Source: Aestuariispira ectoiniformans
GTDB lineage: Bacteria > Pseudomonadota > Alphaproteobacteria > UBA8366 > Aestuariispiraceae
Reading direction: 5' to 3'
NCBI RefSeq assembly: GCF_025136295.1
Contig: NZ_CP062788.1
Coordinates: 2,993,588 to 3,057,587, forward strand
Length of the DNA stretch: 64,000 nt
Under the pieces are notes generated by a model. The model was not told where the DNA came from, did not search any database, and saw only the letters and a program-made list of their open reading frames with translations. A program made the translations under genes and the position numbers. Each line of letters starts with the position of its first letter. Position 1 is the first letter of the stretch. Positions 25,107-34,184 of this stretch are shown here, piece after piece.

Positions 25107-25988
25107 ATGGGACAAATGGAAAAACTTGACCGGCGACTATTCGCCTTTCGCGACGACCTCGCAGACAGCCGCCTCGTCGAACTGGTAAGCGCGGAACGTT
25201 TTGTCGAGGGCGTCGTCATGCAGGTGAGCGCCCCCTCTCTGACACTGCGCCGGGGCCCGGAATATTCATCCCCCCAGGATTGTGAGCTGATCCACGGCGA
25301 TCAGGTACGTGTGTTTGACGCGCAAAATGGGTGGAGTTGGGTTCAAAACCTGCGTGACGACTATGTCGGATATGTTCCGACAATCGGGCTCACCGAATCC
25401 GTTTCACTGCCGACACACCGCGTTACAGCCCTCAGCAGTTTCATTTTCCCTGAACCGGACATGAAACTGCACCCCAATACGGCCCTGCCGCTTACATCCC
25501 TGATTACCGTGGAAGAAGTTGGCGAGAAATATAGCCGCCTTGCCTCTGGTGGATGGATATACAATCGCCACATCACTCCCATACAGGTTGATGCGGCGGG
25601 CGACCCTGTCGCCACGGCGCGACTTTTCCTGGGCGTGCCATATTTTTGGGGCGGCAACACCAGCCATGGCATCGACTGCTCCGGTCTGGTCCAGGTCGCG
25701 ATGCGGCACTGCGGACTGGACGTACCGAGGGACACCGACCTCCAGGAACAGGAAATCGGCGAGATTGTTCCCTTTGACGGAAGTATCAGCGATCTTGAAC
25801 GCGGTGATCTTGTCTTCTGGCCCGGCCATGTCGGCTTTTATGAAGGGGATGGTATGCTCCTTCATGCCAATGCGACCGATATGATGGTTGCCAGTGCCCC
25901 ATTGGAGCAGGTTCGTGCCCATGTCCTGACTATAGAGAAGCACGATATCAGCAGTATTCGCCGTATTCCTTCCATTCTTAGCGTGTAA
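25107..25988 (+). CDS. NlpC/P60 peptidoglycan endopeptidase with SH3-like domains
   Basis: This 293-residue protein has two bacterial SH3-like regions (about 35-100 and 105-160) and a C-terminal NlpC/P60 cysteine peptidase. The triad is C191 in GIDCSGLVQ, H241 in WPGHVGFYEG and H253 in LLHANATD. It resembles the dipeptidyl-peptidase VI/YkfC group, which cuts gamma-D-Glu-diamino acid bonds in peptidoglycan or recycled muropeptides. No signal peptide is seen, which favours cytoplasmic muropeptide recycling. GTG at 25101 is an alternative start. The exporter gene follows after 8 bp. Confidence 0.9.
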   Translation: MGQMEKLDRRLFAFRDDLADSRLVELVSAERFVEGVVMQVSAPSLTLRRGPEYSSPQDCELIHGDQVRVFDAQNGWSWVQNLRDDYVGYVPTIGLTESVSLPTHRVTALSSFIFPEPDMKLHPNTALPLTSLITVEEVGEKYSRLASGGWIYNRHITPIQVDAAGDPVATARLFLGVPYFWGGNTSHGIDCSGLVQVAMRHCGLDVPRDTDLQEQEIGEIVPFDGSISDLERGDLVFWPGHVGFYEGDGMLLHANATDMMVASAPLEQVRAHVLTIEKHDISSIRRIPSILSV

Positions 25989-25996
25989 TTGATCTC

Positions 25997-26821
25997 ATGG
26001 AGCTGGAACTATCTACTCTCTTGCCCCTCGCCCTTGCCATGCTGGCAACCGGGGTTGCCGCCGGAACGCTTGCCGGATTGCTGGGTGTCGGCGGCGGCAT
26101 CGTCATCGTGCCTGTGCTGTTCAACCTGTTTGATATCATCGGGATCGACCCGTCCGTCAGGATGCATCTGGCAGTGGGAACATCCCTTGCAACGATCATC
26201 CCCACCTCCATCAGTTCCGCGCGTGCGCATTACAAGCGAGGCAGTGTGGATGTGGACCTGCTCAAAAGCTGGGGCATTACCATCTTCATCGGTGTTCTCG
26301 CCGGTACTGCCGTCGCCTCCTTTGTTAAAGGCAGTGTTTTAACCGCGGTCTTCGGCATTCTGGCCCTTGCCGTTTCCTATAATATGGCCTTCAAGAAAGA
26401 CGGCTGGTCGCTGACAGATCACCTGCCGACCGGTATCGTCAAACATCTGATTGCACTTTTTATCGGCGGTTTCTCGGCCATGATGGGTATCGGCGGCGGT
26501 ACCTTCAGCGTGCCCGTCCTGTCGGCATGCAGCTATCCCATTCGCCAAGCCGTCGGAACCGCATCGGCGATCGGCCTGATCATCGCCATACCGGGCACAA
26601 TCGGTTTCATCCTGAGTGGCGTCGGCGAGCCGAACCTGCCGGTCGGGTCTGTGGGATACGCCAATTTCATCGGTTTCGCCTGTATCGTACCGGCAACGAT
26701 CCTGAGCGCCCCACTCGGTGCCAAGATCGCCCATACGATCAGCACCGGCTGGTTGAGAAAAGCATTTGCAGTCTTTCTGTTCATAACGGCTGTGCGGATG
26801 CTCTATTCACTGCTAGCCTGA
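25997..26821 (+). CDS. TauE/SafE-family sulfite/organosulfonate exporter
   Basis: This 274-residue inner-membrane protein has about eight helices in two related halves. Each half opens with the family's Gly-rich motif: GLLGVGGGIVIVPVLF near residue 28 and MMGIGGGTFSVPVLS near 165. Members export sulfite, sulfoacetate or related anions, or take part in other small-anion transport. The substrate here is not evident. It stands between the NlpC/P60 gene and hydroxypyruvate isomerase with very short gaps, so it is probably co-transcribed, although no shared pathway is obvious. Confidence 0.9.
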   Translation: MELELSTLLPLALAMLATGVAAGTLAGLLGVGGGIVIVPVLFNLFDIIGIDPSVRMHLAVGTSLATIIPTSISSARAHYKRGSVDVDLLKSWGITIFIGVLAGTAVASFVKGSVLTAVFGILALAVSYNMAFKKDGWSLTDHLPTGIVKHLIALFIGGFSAMMGIGGGTFSVPVLSACSYPIRQAVGTASAIGLIIAIPGTIGFILSGVGEPNLPVGSVGYANFIGFACIVPATILSAPLGAKIAHTISTGWLRKAFAVFLFITAVRMLYSLLA

Positions 26822-26825
26822 GCCC

Positions 26826-27611
26826 ATGCCAAAACTCGCCGCCAATATAAGCCTGCTCTTCACGGAACTGCCGTTTCCGGCGCGTATCGAGGCAGCCGCA
26901 CAGGCAGGCTTCACAGGTGTCGAATGCCTTTTCCCCTATGGGGAGAACGCCGATGACCTTGCAGCGGCACTTGAGACGGCAGACCTGAAACAAATTCTAT
27001 TCAACGCGCCCCCAGGCGACTGGGATGCGGGAGAGCGGGGCATCGCCGCCCTCCCCGGTCGCATTGGTGAGTTCCGGGACGGCCTCAAGACTGCCCTTAC
27101 CGTCGCGGAAAGACTTGATTGCCACCAGATCCATGTCATGGCGGGCATTATTCCGGATCACAGCCAGAAAGCCCAATATGTCTCAATCCTGTCAGACAAT
27201 CTGAAATGGGCAGCCGAACAGGCGGCGGCACGGAATATCACAATTCTTCTGGAGCCGCTGAACCCCTTTGACGTTCCGGGCTATCTCTACAGCCGTACCG
27301 GCGAGGTTTGTGACATTCTGGATCATCTTGGCCTTCCGAATATCAAACTTCAACTGGACCTCTATCACAGGCAGATGACGGAAGGTCGGCTGGTGGAGGC
27401 TATCGACCGCTATTTCCCCTATATCGGGCATATCCAGATTGCAGGGGTTCCTGGCCGTCATGAACCGTCGCCCAGCGAGATCAATACGGCTTATCTCTTC
27501 GATTATCTGGACAGCAAGGGATACGACGGCTGGATTGGTTGCGAATATCATCCAAGAGCCGACAGTCTGGACGGGCTGGGCTGGGCCAAAACCTGGTTAT
27601 CACCACAATGA
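26826..27611 (+). CDS. hyi: Hydroxypyruvate isomerase
   Basis: This 261-residue TIM-barrel enzyme interconverts hydroxypyruvate and tartronate semialdehyde in glyoxylate and glycerate metabolism. The sequence matches the Hyi group: start MPKLAANISLLFTELPF, catalytic Glu in LLEPLNPFDVPGY, a second Glu in GCEYHPRA, and QLDLYHRQ. It begins 4 bp after the TauE/SafE gene and overlaps the HD-domain gene by ATGA. Glyoxylate carboligase and tartronate semialdehyde reductase, its usual partners, are not in the window. Confidence 0.9.
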   Translation: MPKLAANISLLFTELPFPARIEAAAQAGFTGVECLFPYGENADDLAAALETADLKQILFNAPPGDWDAGERGIAALPGRIGEFRDGLKTALTVAERLDCHQIHVMAGIIPDHSQKAQYVSILSDNLKWAAEQAAARNITILLEPLNPFDVPGYLYSRTGEVCDILDHLGLPNIKLQLDLYHRQMTEGRLVEAIDRYFPYIGHIQIAGVPGRHEPSPSEINTAYLFDYLDSKGYDGWIGCEYHPRADSLDGLGWAKTWLSPQ

Positions 27612-28195
27612 GCAAGAAACCACGCGCCTGGCAGAGAATGCTGAGTGGACGACGGCTGGACCTTCTAGACCCGTCACCAGTGGATATAGAAATCGACGAT
27701 ATCGCCCACGGACTGGCGCGTGTGGCCCGATGGAACGGCCAGACGACAGGCGACTGGGCATTTTCCGTCGCCCAGCACAGCTTTATCGTCGAACAGGTTA
27801 TGGCCGACCTGCAGCCCGATCTCGAAATTCACTGGCGTCTGGCAGGACTGCTGCATGACGCACCGGAATATGTGGTCGGAGACCTCATTTCTCCTTTCAA
27901 GGCCGCGATGGGTGTGGACTTCAAGACCCTTGAAAACCGGCTGCAGGAAGCAATCCATATCCGCTTTGGAATCCCTCCGCTTGTGCCGACCAAAATTCAT
28001 CGTCTCATCAAGAAGGCAGACAAGGCATCCGCCTATTTCGAGGCAACACAGGTTGCCGGTTTCCAACCCGACGAGGCCGGGAAGTTCTGGGGCATTCCCA
28101 AAACCAGCCTTCAGATAGACGCCACACCCTGGCCGACGGCCACGGCAAAAGAGGTTTTTCTCGAGCGTTTTGAAGAATTGTCTACTGCGCTTTAG
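27608..28195 (+). CDS. HD-domain phosphohydrolase (YfbR-like)
   Basis: This 195-residue protein has the metal-binding HD pattern: H in AQHSFIVEQ, HD in LLHDAPEYVVGD, and a later D in IKKADKASAYFEA. Its length and order fit the YfbR/5'-deoxynucleotidase-like branch of cytoplasmic HD hydrolases, so a nucleotide substrate is likely but not shown. The frame is open further upstream inside hyi. I chose 27608 because it gives an ATGA overlap with the hyi stop and a normal N-terminus. The 3' end overlaps convergent cutA by 14 bp. Confidence 0.85.
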   Translation: MSKKPRAWQRMLSGRRLDLLDPSPVDIEIDDIAHGLARVARWNGQTTGDWAFSVAQHSFIVEQVMADLQPDLEIHWRLAGLLHDAPEYVVGDLISPFKAAMGVDFKTLENRLQEAIHIRFGIPPLVPTKIHRLIKKADKASAYFEATQVAGFQPDEAGKFWGIPKTSLQIDATPWPTATAKEVFLERFEELSTAL

Positions 28196-28511
28196 CCGTC
28201 TCGTCTGAAATCCATTGCAAAAAGGCAGCATTGCCGCCTTCAACCGGCAGGCCCACAACGCAGGGACAGTCATAGCTGTGAAGCTCACGGACACGTGCAG
28301 TCAATGCCTCCAGCAAGTCCCGACGTGTTTTGAACAGCAAGGCGACTTCCTGCCCCTGTTCGACTTCCCCCTCCCAGTGGTAGACCGACGTGATCGTTCC
28401 AAGAATATTCGCACAGGCAGCCAACCGCTCCCCGACGATGGTTTCGGCCAGCATTCCTGCCTCCTCGCGGTCTTCAGCAGTCACATAGGCCAGGCAATAC
28501 TCACCCGTCAT
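28182..28511 (-). CDS. cutA: Divalent-ion tolerance protein CutA
   Basis: This 109-residue trimeric protein with a PII-like ferredoxin fold has the full family signature: VTAEDREEAGMLAETIVGER then LAACANILG, SVYHWEGEVEQGQE, and HSYDCPCVVGLPVEGGN. It was linked to copper tolerance in E. coli, but its molecular role is unsettled. It converges on the HD-domain gene with a 14-bp overlap of the 3' ends. No metal-transport genes lie next to it. Confidence 0.95.
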   Translation of the reverse strand: MTGEYCLAYVTAEDREEAGMLAETIVGERLAACANILGTITSVYHWEGEVEQGQEVALLFKTRRDLLEALTARVRELHSYDCPCVVGLPVEGGNAAFLQWISDETAKAQ

Positions 28512-28639
28512 TCGCGTATTCCACCCGATATCATGAACGCAACTCTTGAATCCTACACCGGTGCGTTTACCATGATGAGGGGAAATGATCCAATCGGCCG
28601 GGTCTTTCCCTCTTTTGGGGAGGCAAGTCGGTAACGATC

Positions 28640-28933
28640 ATGAGTGACAGTTCCGATGTTATTCATCTGAAGTCGGTGCATCCGACGGAAGTCAATCTTG
28701 AAGCACGCCCGACCCGCGTGCAAAAAGACTACCTTAGCCGCGGCCTGACACAGCCGGGTGGCAAACTCCCTTTATTCAACGACCAGGGGCAACGCTACAG
28801 CGACCGCACAATAAAAAGCTGTATCGAACATGGTTGGGCGGAACCGTGGTTCAACAACCCGCTGAAACCGGACTGGCTGGTTTGCAAGCTGACGGAAGCG
28901 GGCCGACAGGCCATCAGAAACAAGACGGAATAG
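28640..28933 (+). CDS. Conserved small protein of unknown function
   Basis: This 97-residue soluble protein begins with an acidic stretch, then TRVQKDYLSRGLTQPGGKLP, YSDRTIKSCIEHGWAEPWF and a C-terminal LTEAGRQAIR. The last two blocks look like a short winged-helix element; LTEAGRQAI is typical of the wing of MarR- or phage-type DNA-binding proteins. I do not recognise the family. It ends 5 bp before the gamma-glutamyltransferase gene, so the two may share a transcript. GGGGAGG upstream is too far (16 bases) to be a standard ribosome-binding site. Confidence 0.7.
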   Translation: MSDSSDVIHLKSVHPTEVNLEARPTRVQKDYLSRGLTQPGGKLPLFNDQGQRYSDRTIKSCIEHGWAEPWFNNPLKPDWLVCKLTEAGRQAIRNKTE

Positions 28934-28938
28934 GCTTC

Positions 28939-30837
28939 ATGAAATCATCTGGCTTTGGCGGGGCAGGCATTGCCCTAGTGGGTGCTTTGGTTATTGGCGG
29001 CGGCAGCTATCTGGGCGGCATTGCCATTGATCACTGGCTATCTCCCTACAGTCGTCAGACAAAAACCGCAGCCCCCCTGGCCGTCAAGGAAGACCTTGTT
29101 CCTGAAACCGCCACCGGCTTCCTGGACAAAAAGGAAGTAACCGCCAAAGACTATATGATGGTCGCCGCGCACCCGGCAGCGGCACAAATCGGTGCTGAAA
29201 TTCTTGCAAAGGGCGGATCGGCCCTGGACGCGGCGCTGGCGGCACAGGTTGCGCTGAACCTCGTAGAGCCGCAGTCATCAGGCATAGGCGGCGGTGCCTT
29301 CATGCTCTATTGGGATAACGAGAAGCAAACGCTCTATACCTATGACGGTCGCGAAACCGCACCGATGGCCGTCGACCGAAGACTTTTCTTCAATGCGGAC
29401 GGCAGTTCGCGCACGTTCATGGAAGCCGTTGTCGGCGGCGCATCAATCGGCGTACCGGGTGTCCTGCGGATGTTCCAGCTGGCCCGTCAGGAGAATGGCG
29501 GCCGCCCCCTTCAGGAACTCTTCCAGCCGACCATCGACCTTGCCCGCAAAGGCTTTCCCATAAGCCCCCGCCTGCACAAACTGCTCTCCGACGAAAAATA
29601 CATGTCGCCGGGAATGGCCGTTCATGACTATTTCTTCGCGGCGGATGGAAAGCCGAAGAAAACCGGCACAGTCCTGAAAAACGAGGCTTTTGCCGACACG
29701 CTGCAGATCATCGCACGCGACGGTATAGATGCGTTTTACACCGGCGATATCGCCCGGGACATTGTAAAAGCCGTCAATACCGCGCCGGGCAATCCCGGGA
29801 ATATGACGTTGGACGATCTCGCCGCCTATAAGGCCAAAAGGCGCGAGAACCTTTGCGCGGTCTATCGCATCAAACTGGTGTGCGGAATGCCCCCGCCCTC
29901 TTCCGGCGGGCTGACCGTATTACAGATTCTGGGGATTCTGGAAAACACCGACATTGCAAACCAGGAACCAATGTCTCCGCCTGCCATACAGACGTTTGCC
30001 GAAGCCATGCGCCTCGCCCATGCGGACCGCGACCAGTATATCGGCGACAGTGACTTCGTCGATGTTCCCGTTCGCGGCATGATCAATCGTGGTTATCTCG
30101 CCGCGCGGTCCATAGAAATGGACAATGGCTTCAATACCAAAGTGAAGATGGCACCGGGCGTTCCGCCGTCCGACAATGCCGCCATGCTCTCCCCCGATGA
30201 TGCGATCGAGCTTCCGTCGACAAGCCATCTCGTGGCCGTGGACAAGCACGGCAATGTAGTCTCGATGACCTCCAGTATTGAAAACGGTTTCGGGTCCCGG
30301 CAAATGGTGCGTGGCTTCCTGTTGAACAACCAGCTAACCGACTTCGCCCGCCACGCGGTCAAGGATGGATTGCCCATTCAGAACCGGATTGAACCGGGCA
30401 AACGTCCCCGCAGTTCAATGGCGCCGACCATGGTTTTCGACGAAAATGGTGAGTTGGTCATGGCTTTGGGGTCACCGGGCGGCAGCCGCATCATTGGCTA
30501 TGTCGCCAAGACCGTCATGGGAGTCCTGGACTGGGATATGTCCCTGCAGGACGCGATTTCCATGCCCCATTTCATTGACCGGAATTCCGGCCTCGACCTT
30601 GAGGCAGATACAGATATAGCCAAACTGAAAGTCGTTATGGCGGCACGTGGCTACAAAGTGAAGGTGCGCGGCCTGAACAGTGGCTTGCATGGCGTACAGG
30701 TTGACGATGGTACCATTCACAGCGGCGTTGACCCGCGCCGCGAAGGGTATGCCATTGGCGAAGGCAATCTGCTGCCTGACGTCGATGCGGCTTTTGATCT
30801 GGTAATGTCCAAGGAAGAACCGGAGGCTGTCCAATGA
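28939..30837 (+). CDS. ggt: Gamma-glutamyltransferase/glutathione hydrolase
   Basis: This 632-residue Ntn-hydrolase cleaves the gamma-glutamyl bond of glutathione and related peptides in the periplasm after self-processing. An N-terminal hydrophobic segment (residues 7-30) serves as signal or anchor. VEPQSSGIGGGAFML is the family signature, and the nucleophile that becomes the new N-terminus is T428 in ELPSTSH. This is TSH where E. coli has TTH. PSSGG near 320 and GSPGG near the C-terminus bind the glutamyl group. The start at 28939 is the first that keeps the hydrophobic segment at the N-terminus. It overlaps the next gene by ATGA. Confidence 0.93.
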   Translation: MKSSGFGGAGIALVGALVIGGGSYLGGIAIDHWLSPYSRQTKTAAPLAVKEDLVPETATGFLDKKEVTAKDYMMVAAHPAAAQIGAEILAKGGSALDAALAAQVALNLVEPQSSGIGGGAFMLYWDNEKQTLYTYDGRETAPMAVDRRLFFNADGSSRTFMEAVVGGASIGVPGVLRMFQLARQENGGRPLQELFQPTIDLARKGFPISPRLHKLLSDEKYMSPGMAVHDYFFAADGKPKKTGTVLKNEAFADTLQIIARDGIDAFYTGDIARDIVKAVNTAPGNPGNMTLDDLAAYKAKRRENLCAVYRIKLVCGMPPPSSGGLTVLQILGILENTDIANQEPMSPPAIQTFAEAMRLAHADRDQYIGDSDFVDVPVRGMINRGYLAARSIEMDNGFNTKVKMAPGVPPSDNAAMLSPDDAIELPSTSHLVAVDKHGNVVSMTSSIENGFGSRQMVRGFLLNNQLTDFARHAVKDGLPIQNRIEPGKRPRSSMAPTMVFDENGELVMALGSPGGSRIIGYVAKTVMGVLDWDMSLQDAISMPHFIDRNSGLDLEADTDIAKLKVVMAARGYKVKVRGLNSGLHGVQVDDGTIHSGVDPRREGYAIGEGNLLPDVDAAFDLVMSKEEPEAVQ

Positions 30838-31958
30838 CGGCGGCCGGCGACCTGCCGCTGTCCGGTATTCGTGTGATTGATTTCAGCACCCTGCTTCCCG
30901 GCCCTTTGGCCAGCCTGATACTGGCCGAGGCCGGTGCAGAAGTGCTCAAGATAGAACGCCCGGAAACCGGCGAGGATATGCGCCACTATCCACCGTTCGA
31001 GGGGAAGGAAAGCCTCAACTTTGCCCTGCTCAACCGTGGAAAAACATCGATTACAGCAGACCTGAAATCTATCGAGGACCGGGACCACATCCGCGCGTTG
31101 ATAACGGATGCCCATATCGTGGTTGATCAGTTCCGCCCCGGCGTTCTGGATCGGCTGGGCCTTGGCTATGAGGACGTCAGGAAAATCAACCCTGCAATCG
31201 TTTATTGCGCAATCACCGGCAATGGACAGGACGGCCCCGATGCCCAGAAGGCCGGGCATGACCTGAACTATATGGCAGAAAGCGGCCTGCTTTCACTTGC
31301 TGCAGACGCCAGCGGCGCACCCGTCGTCCCGCCGGGACTGATCGCGGATATTGGTGGGGGTGCCTATCCCGCCGTCATGAATATTCTGCTTGCCCTTCGC
31401 ATGGCCGAGAAATCCGGGAAAGGCTGCAAACTCGACATTTCAATGACGGATAACCTCGGCCCCTGGATGTGGTGGGCACAGGCACACCATTCCTCGACAG
31501 GCCAGTCCCCCAGACCAGGTGGTGAGCTTCTGAGCGGCGGCTCTCCCCGCTATCAGATCTATCAAACGCAGGACGGCCGCTATCTGGCTGTCGCCGCCCT
31601 GGAACAAAAATTCTGGGATCGTTTTTGTGATCTGGCCGACATCACGGAAGAACACCGGAAAGGCCATTGTTCAGACATAGAAACTATTAAGGCCCTAAAG
31701 GTCAGGATTGCACAACATCCAACCTCTTATTGGCGAGGTTTATTTGATGGCGAAGACGTCTGCTGCAGTGTGGTGGCAACCTATGACGAGGCCGTCACAA
31801 GTGCACAGGCAAATGCAGCCAAAACGGCCCAAGGGCAAGTTTCCATGGCAAATGGGGCAACGCTACCGGCGCTGCCCCTTCCACTTGATCCCCAGTTACG
31901 CCACAGGAAAGACCTGTTGCCCGCTCCCCAACTGCCGCAGCGAAACCGTCAATCCTGA
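30834..31958 (+). CDS. Class III CoA-transferase family, alpha-methylacyl-CoA racemase-like
   Basis: This 374-residue cytoplasmic protein opens with [19 protein letters not shown] and [12 protein letters not shown], the family's first blocks. [11 protein letters not shown] and [13 protein letters not shown] correspond to the catalytic His and Asp regions of alpha-methylacyl-CoA racemase, so racemisation of 2-methylacyl-CoA is more likely than CoA transfer. The start overlaps ggt by ATGA, an unusual partnership with no clear metabolic logic. The last 10 bp overlap the convergent chemoreceptor gene. Confidence 0.87.
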   Translation: MTAAGDLPLSGIRVIDFSTLLPGPLASLILAEAGAEVLKIERPETGEDMRHYPPFEGKESLNFALLNRGKTSITADLKSIEDRDHIRALITDAHIVVDQFRPGVLDRLGLGYEDVRKINPAIVYCAITGNGQDGPDAQKAGHDLNYMAESGLLSLAADASGAPVVPPGLIADIGGGAYPAVMNILLALRMAEKSGKGCKLDISMTDNLGPWMWWAQAHHSSTGQSPRPGGELLSGGSPRYQIYQTQDGRYLAVAALEQKFWDRFCDLADITEEHRKGHCSDIETIKALKVRIAQHPTSYWRGLFDGEDVCCSVVATYDEAVTSAQANAAKTAQGQVSMANGATLPALPLPLDPQLRHRKDLLPAPQLPQRNRQS

Positions 31959-33970
31959 CGGTTCCTGATTTCACGCAGGAAGTTCTCCACCTCCCGGGAC
32001 AATTGCGCCGCCTGCTTTGACAGGGCCGCGGCCGAATCCAATGCGCCACGGCTGGCGTCTCCCGATTCCTGCGCGGCCTTGTTGACCTCCAGGATCGTCC
32101 CAGACACGTCCTGCGTATTGCCGGACACAACCTGCACATTGCGGGCGATCTCCTGGGTGGCGGCTCCCTGCTGTTCTACTGCGGCCGCAATCGTTGTCGA
32201 GATATTGTCCATACGCGAAATGGCATCGGATATCCCGGAAATGGCACCGACAACCTGCGAGGTGGCAGACTGGATTTCGTTGATCTGTTCGGTAATTTGC
32301 TCCGTCGCCTTACCCGTTTGGGAGGCCAGCGATTTCACCTCGTTGGCAACAACGGCAAAACCTTTGCCGGCATCACCGGCCCGTGCGGCTTCAATCGTTG
32401 CATTCAGTGCCAAAAGGTTTGTCTGGTCAGCGATTTCCGTAATCAGTTGAACGACACTGCCGACGCTTTTCGCCGTCTTCTCCAGGCTTTCGACCAGCCG
32501 TTGCGCCTTGGCGGCATCTTCCACAGCAGCCCCGGACGCCAGACTGGACTGAGACACCTGATCGCTGATCTCCCGGATCGAAACCGCAAGCTCTTCCGCC
32601 GCCGAAGCCACGGCCTGTGTGTTGGACGATGCGGATTCTGCCGTGGTCAGCACCGCCTGACTTTGACTGCTGGTGCGATCCGCCAGGCGCGACAGGCTTT
32701 CCGCGACATTATTCATGTCGGACGAGCGATCGGTAACCTGACCGACAATACCGCCGACGGATTGTTCGAAATCATCCGCCAATTTATTCATCAGCCGACG
32801 CTTTTCAGTCTCCGCCTCTTCACGGGCGCGCTCCCGCTGAACCTCCATATCGCGCATCTGTTCGGCATTGTCCTTGAACACCTGGACCGATTGCGCCATG
32901 CGGCCGATTTCATCGCCACGTGTCTTGGCCGGGATTTCAACGTCCAACTGCCCTTTTGCAAGATCGGCCATGGCGCGTGTCATCGCACCAATCGGGCTCG
33001 CGATACCGCGGCTCAACAAATAGGCCAGACCAATCGCCATAGCGATACTGATAAGGGATACGATGATCGCATTCAGGGTTGCATCATCGACCTCGCTGGC
33101 GGCATCTTCCCCAAGACGGTCCTGTTTGACCAAAACGGTCGCCTTCAGCTCGTTCACAATGGATGAGAGAGAATCACCTGCCGCCGCCATATCCTGATCG
33201 ATCAACCGGTTACGATCCGCGATCACCTGATTCGCCTGGGTCAGGATATCTTTGTATTTGCCCGTATCCCGTCCAACGCGTTTCAGCATCCCTTTCTGGC
33301 GTTTGACCTCAAGCTGCCCGTTCAACTTGTCCAGACCTTTGGCGAACTTCGCAAGGCTCTCAATCGACTGGGCATAGGCCTCTTCGTCATTTTGATAGAG
33401 GAACTGCTGCACCAAAGCGCGTATCTCCACAAAATCCTTGAAGCTTTCCCCGGCCATAAATGTGAGGTCGGCATCGCCATCAAGACTGATGGTATCCATC
33501 AGGGCAAAGAGGTTTGTTTCGATGTTCCGCCCGATAGAGCTCAGGTCCACGCGGATTAGCGTATCCCGCTCCTCCTGTTTGGCCGTCACATCTGCAAAGA
33601 CTGCCTCGAACCGGCTCAACGCGTCGGTGGCCTTTGCAAAATAGGCCGCCAGGTCTTCGTCGGTGGTGCCAGTCAACGCCGTATCAATCGCACTGCGTGT
33701 CGCGGCGATTTCCTCAGTCACTGTGGTCACGGCATCTTCACCGGGATGCAGGACAAAGTCGCGAACAGCCTTTTCCGCCTGCAACATGGCTTGCTGGACA
33801 CTGGCCGCGTCGTTGGTCTGGACTGTAAGACTGCGGTATTCCCCGAATGTTTCCAGAGATTTTCGCAGGCTCAGGACGGATGTCGTACCCACGACCAAAA
33901 GCAATGCCAAAAGAATTACATTGGCCAGTGCAAACTTCATCGAAATTCGCAGCGCACCGAGAAACCGCAT
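31949..33970 (-). CDS. Methyl-accepting chemotaxis protein
   Basis: This 673-residue chemoreceptor has membrane helices at about 14-33 and 299-320. Between them lies a helical periplasmic sensor of about 265 residues. A HAMP domain (about 321-375) is followed by the cytoplasmic signalling domain (about 400-660), with the tip [20 protein letters not shown] and [15 protein letters not shown]. No CheR-tethering pentapeptide is seen at the C-terminus, which ends LREIRNRQD. The ligand is unknown. The start has GAGGGG upstream. It overlaps the racemase-like gene tail to tail by 10 bp. No other che genes are adjacent. Confidence 0.95.
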   Translation of the reverse strand: MRFLGALRISMKFALANVILLALLLVVGTTSVLSLRKSLETFGEYRSLTVQTNDAASVQQAMLQAEKAVRDFVLHPGEDAVTTVTEEIAATRSAIDTALTGTTDEDLAAYFAKATDALSRFEAVFADVTAKQEERDTLIRVDLSSIGRNIETNLFALMDTISLDGDADLTFMAGESFKDFVEIRALVQQFLYQNDEEAYAQSIESLAKFAKGLDKLNGQLEVKRQKGMLKRVGRDTGKYKDILTQANQVIADRNRLIDQDMAAAGDSLSSIVNELKATVLVKQDRLGEDAASEVDDATLNAIIVSLISIAMAIGLAYLLSRGIASPIGAMTRAMADLAKGQLDVEIPAKTRGDEIGRMAQSVQVFKDNAEQMRDMEVQRERAREEAETEKRRLMNKLADDFEQSVGGIVGQVTDRSSDMNNVAESLSRLADRTSSQSQAVLTTAESASSNTQAVASAAEELAVSIREISDQVSQSSLASGAAVEDAAKAQRLVESLEKTAKSVGSVVQLITEIADQTNLLALNATIEAARAGDAGKGFAVVANEVKSLASQTGKATEQITEQINEIQSATSQVVGAISGISDAISRMDNISTTIAAAVEQQGAATQEIARNVQVVSGNTQDVSGTILEVNKAAQESGDASRGALDSAAALSKQAAQLSREVENFLREIRNRQD

Positions 33971-34131
33971 TACATTCCCCTCAGTCTTACAACATTCTTA
34001 AGTTAATCAATCGTCCAATAAAAATATCAGGCGAAGCATATAGGTTTTTAATTCGAAATTGAACTATCAATTCCGGAGATATTCTAACTCTATGATGTGA
34101 CGGCAAAATTAAGCCTTGCACCCGGCCATGG

Positions 34132-34161
34132 AAAAAGGCGGGACCGTAAATCCCGCCTTTT
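34132..34161 (-). terminator. Rho-independent terminator of pyc
   Basis: AAAAAGGCGGGA (34132-34143) pairs with TCCCGCCTTTT (34151-34161) around CCGTAAA, 24 bp beyond the pyruvate carboxylase stop. It has A and T runs on both flanks and could work in either direction. Confidence 0.9.
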
Positions 34162-34184
34162 CATAACCAGATGTGATGTCGGGC

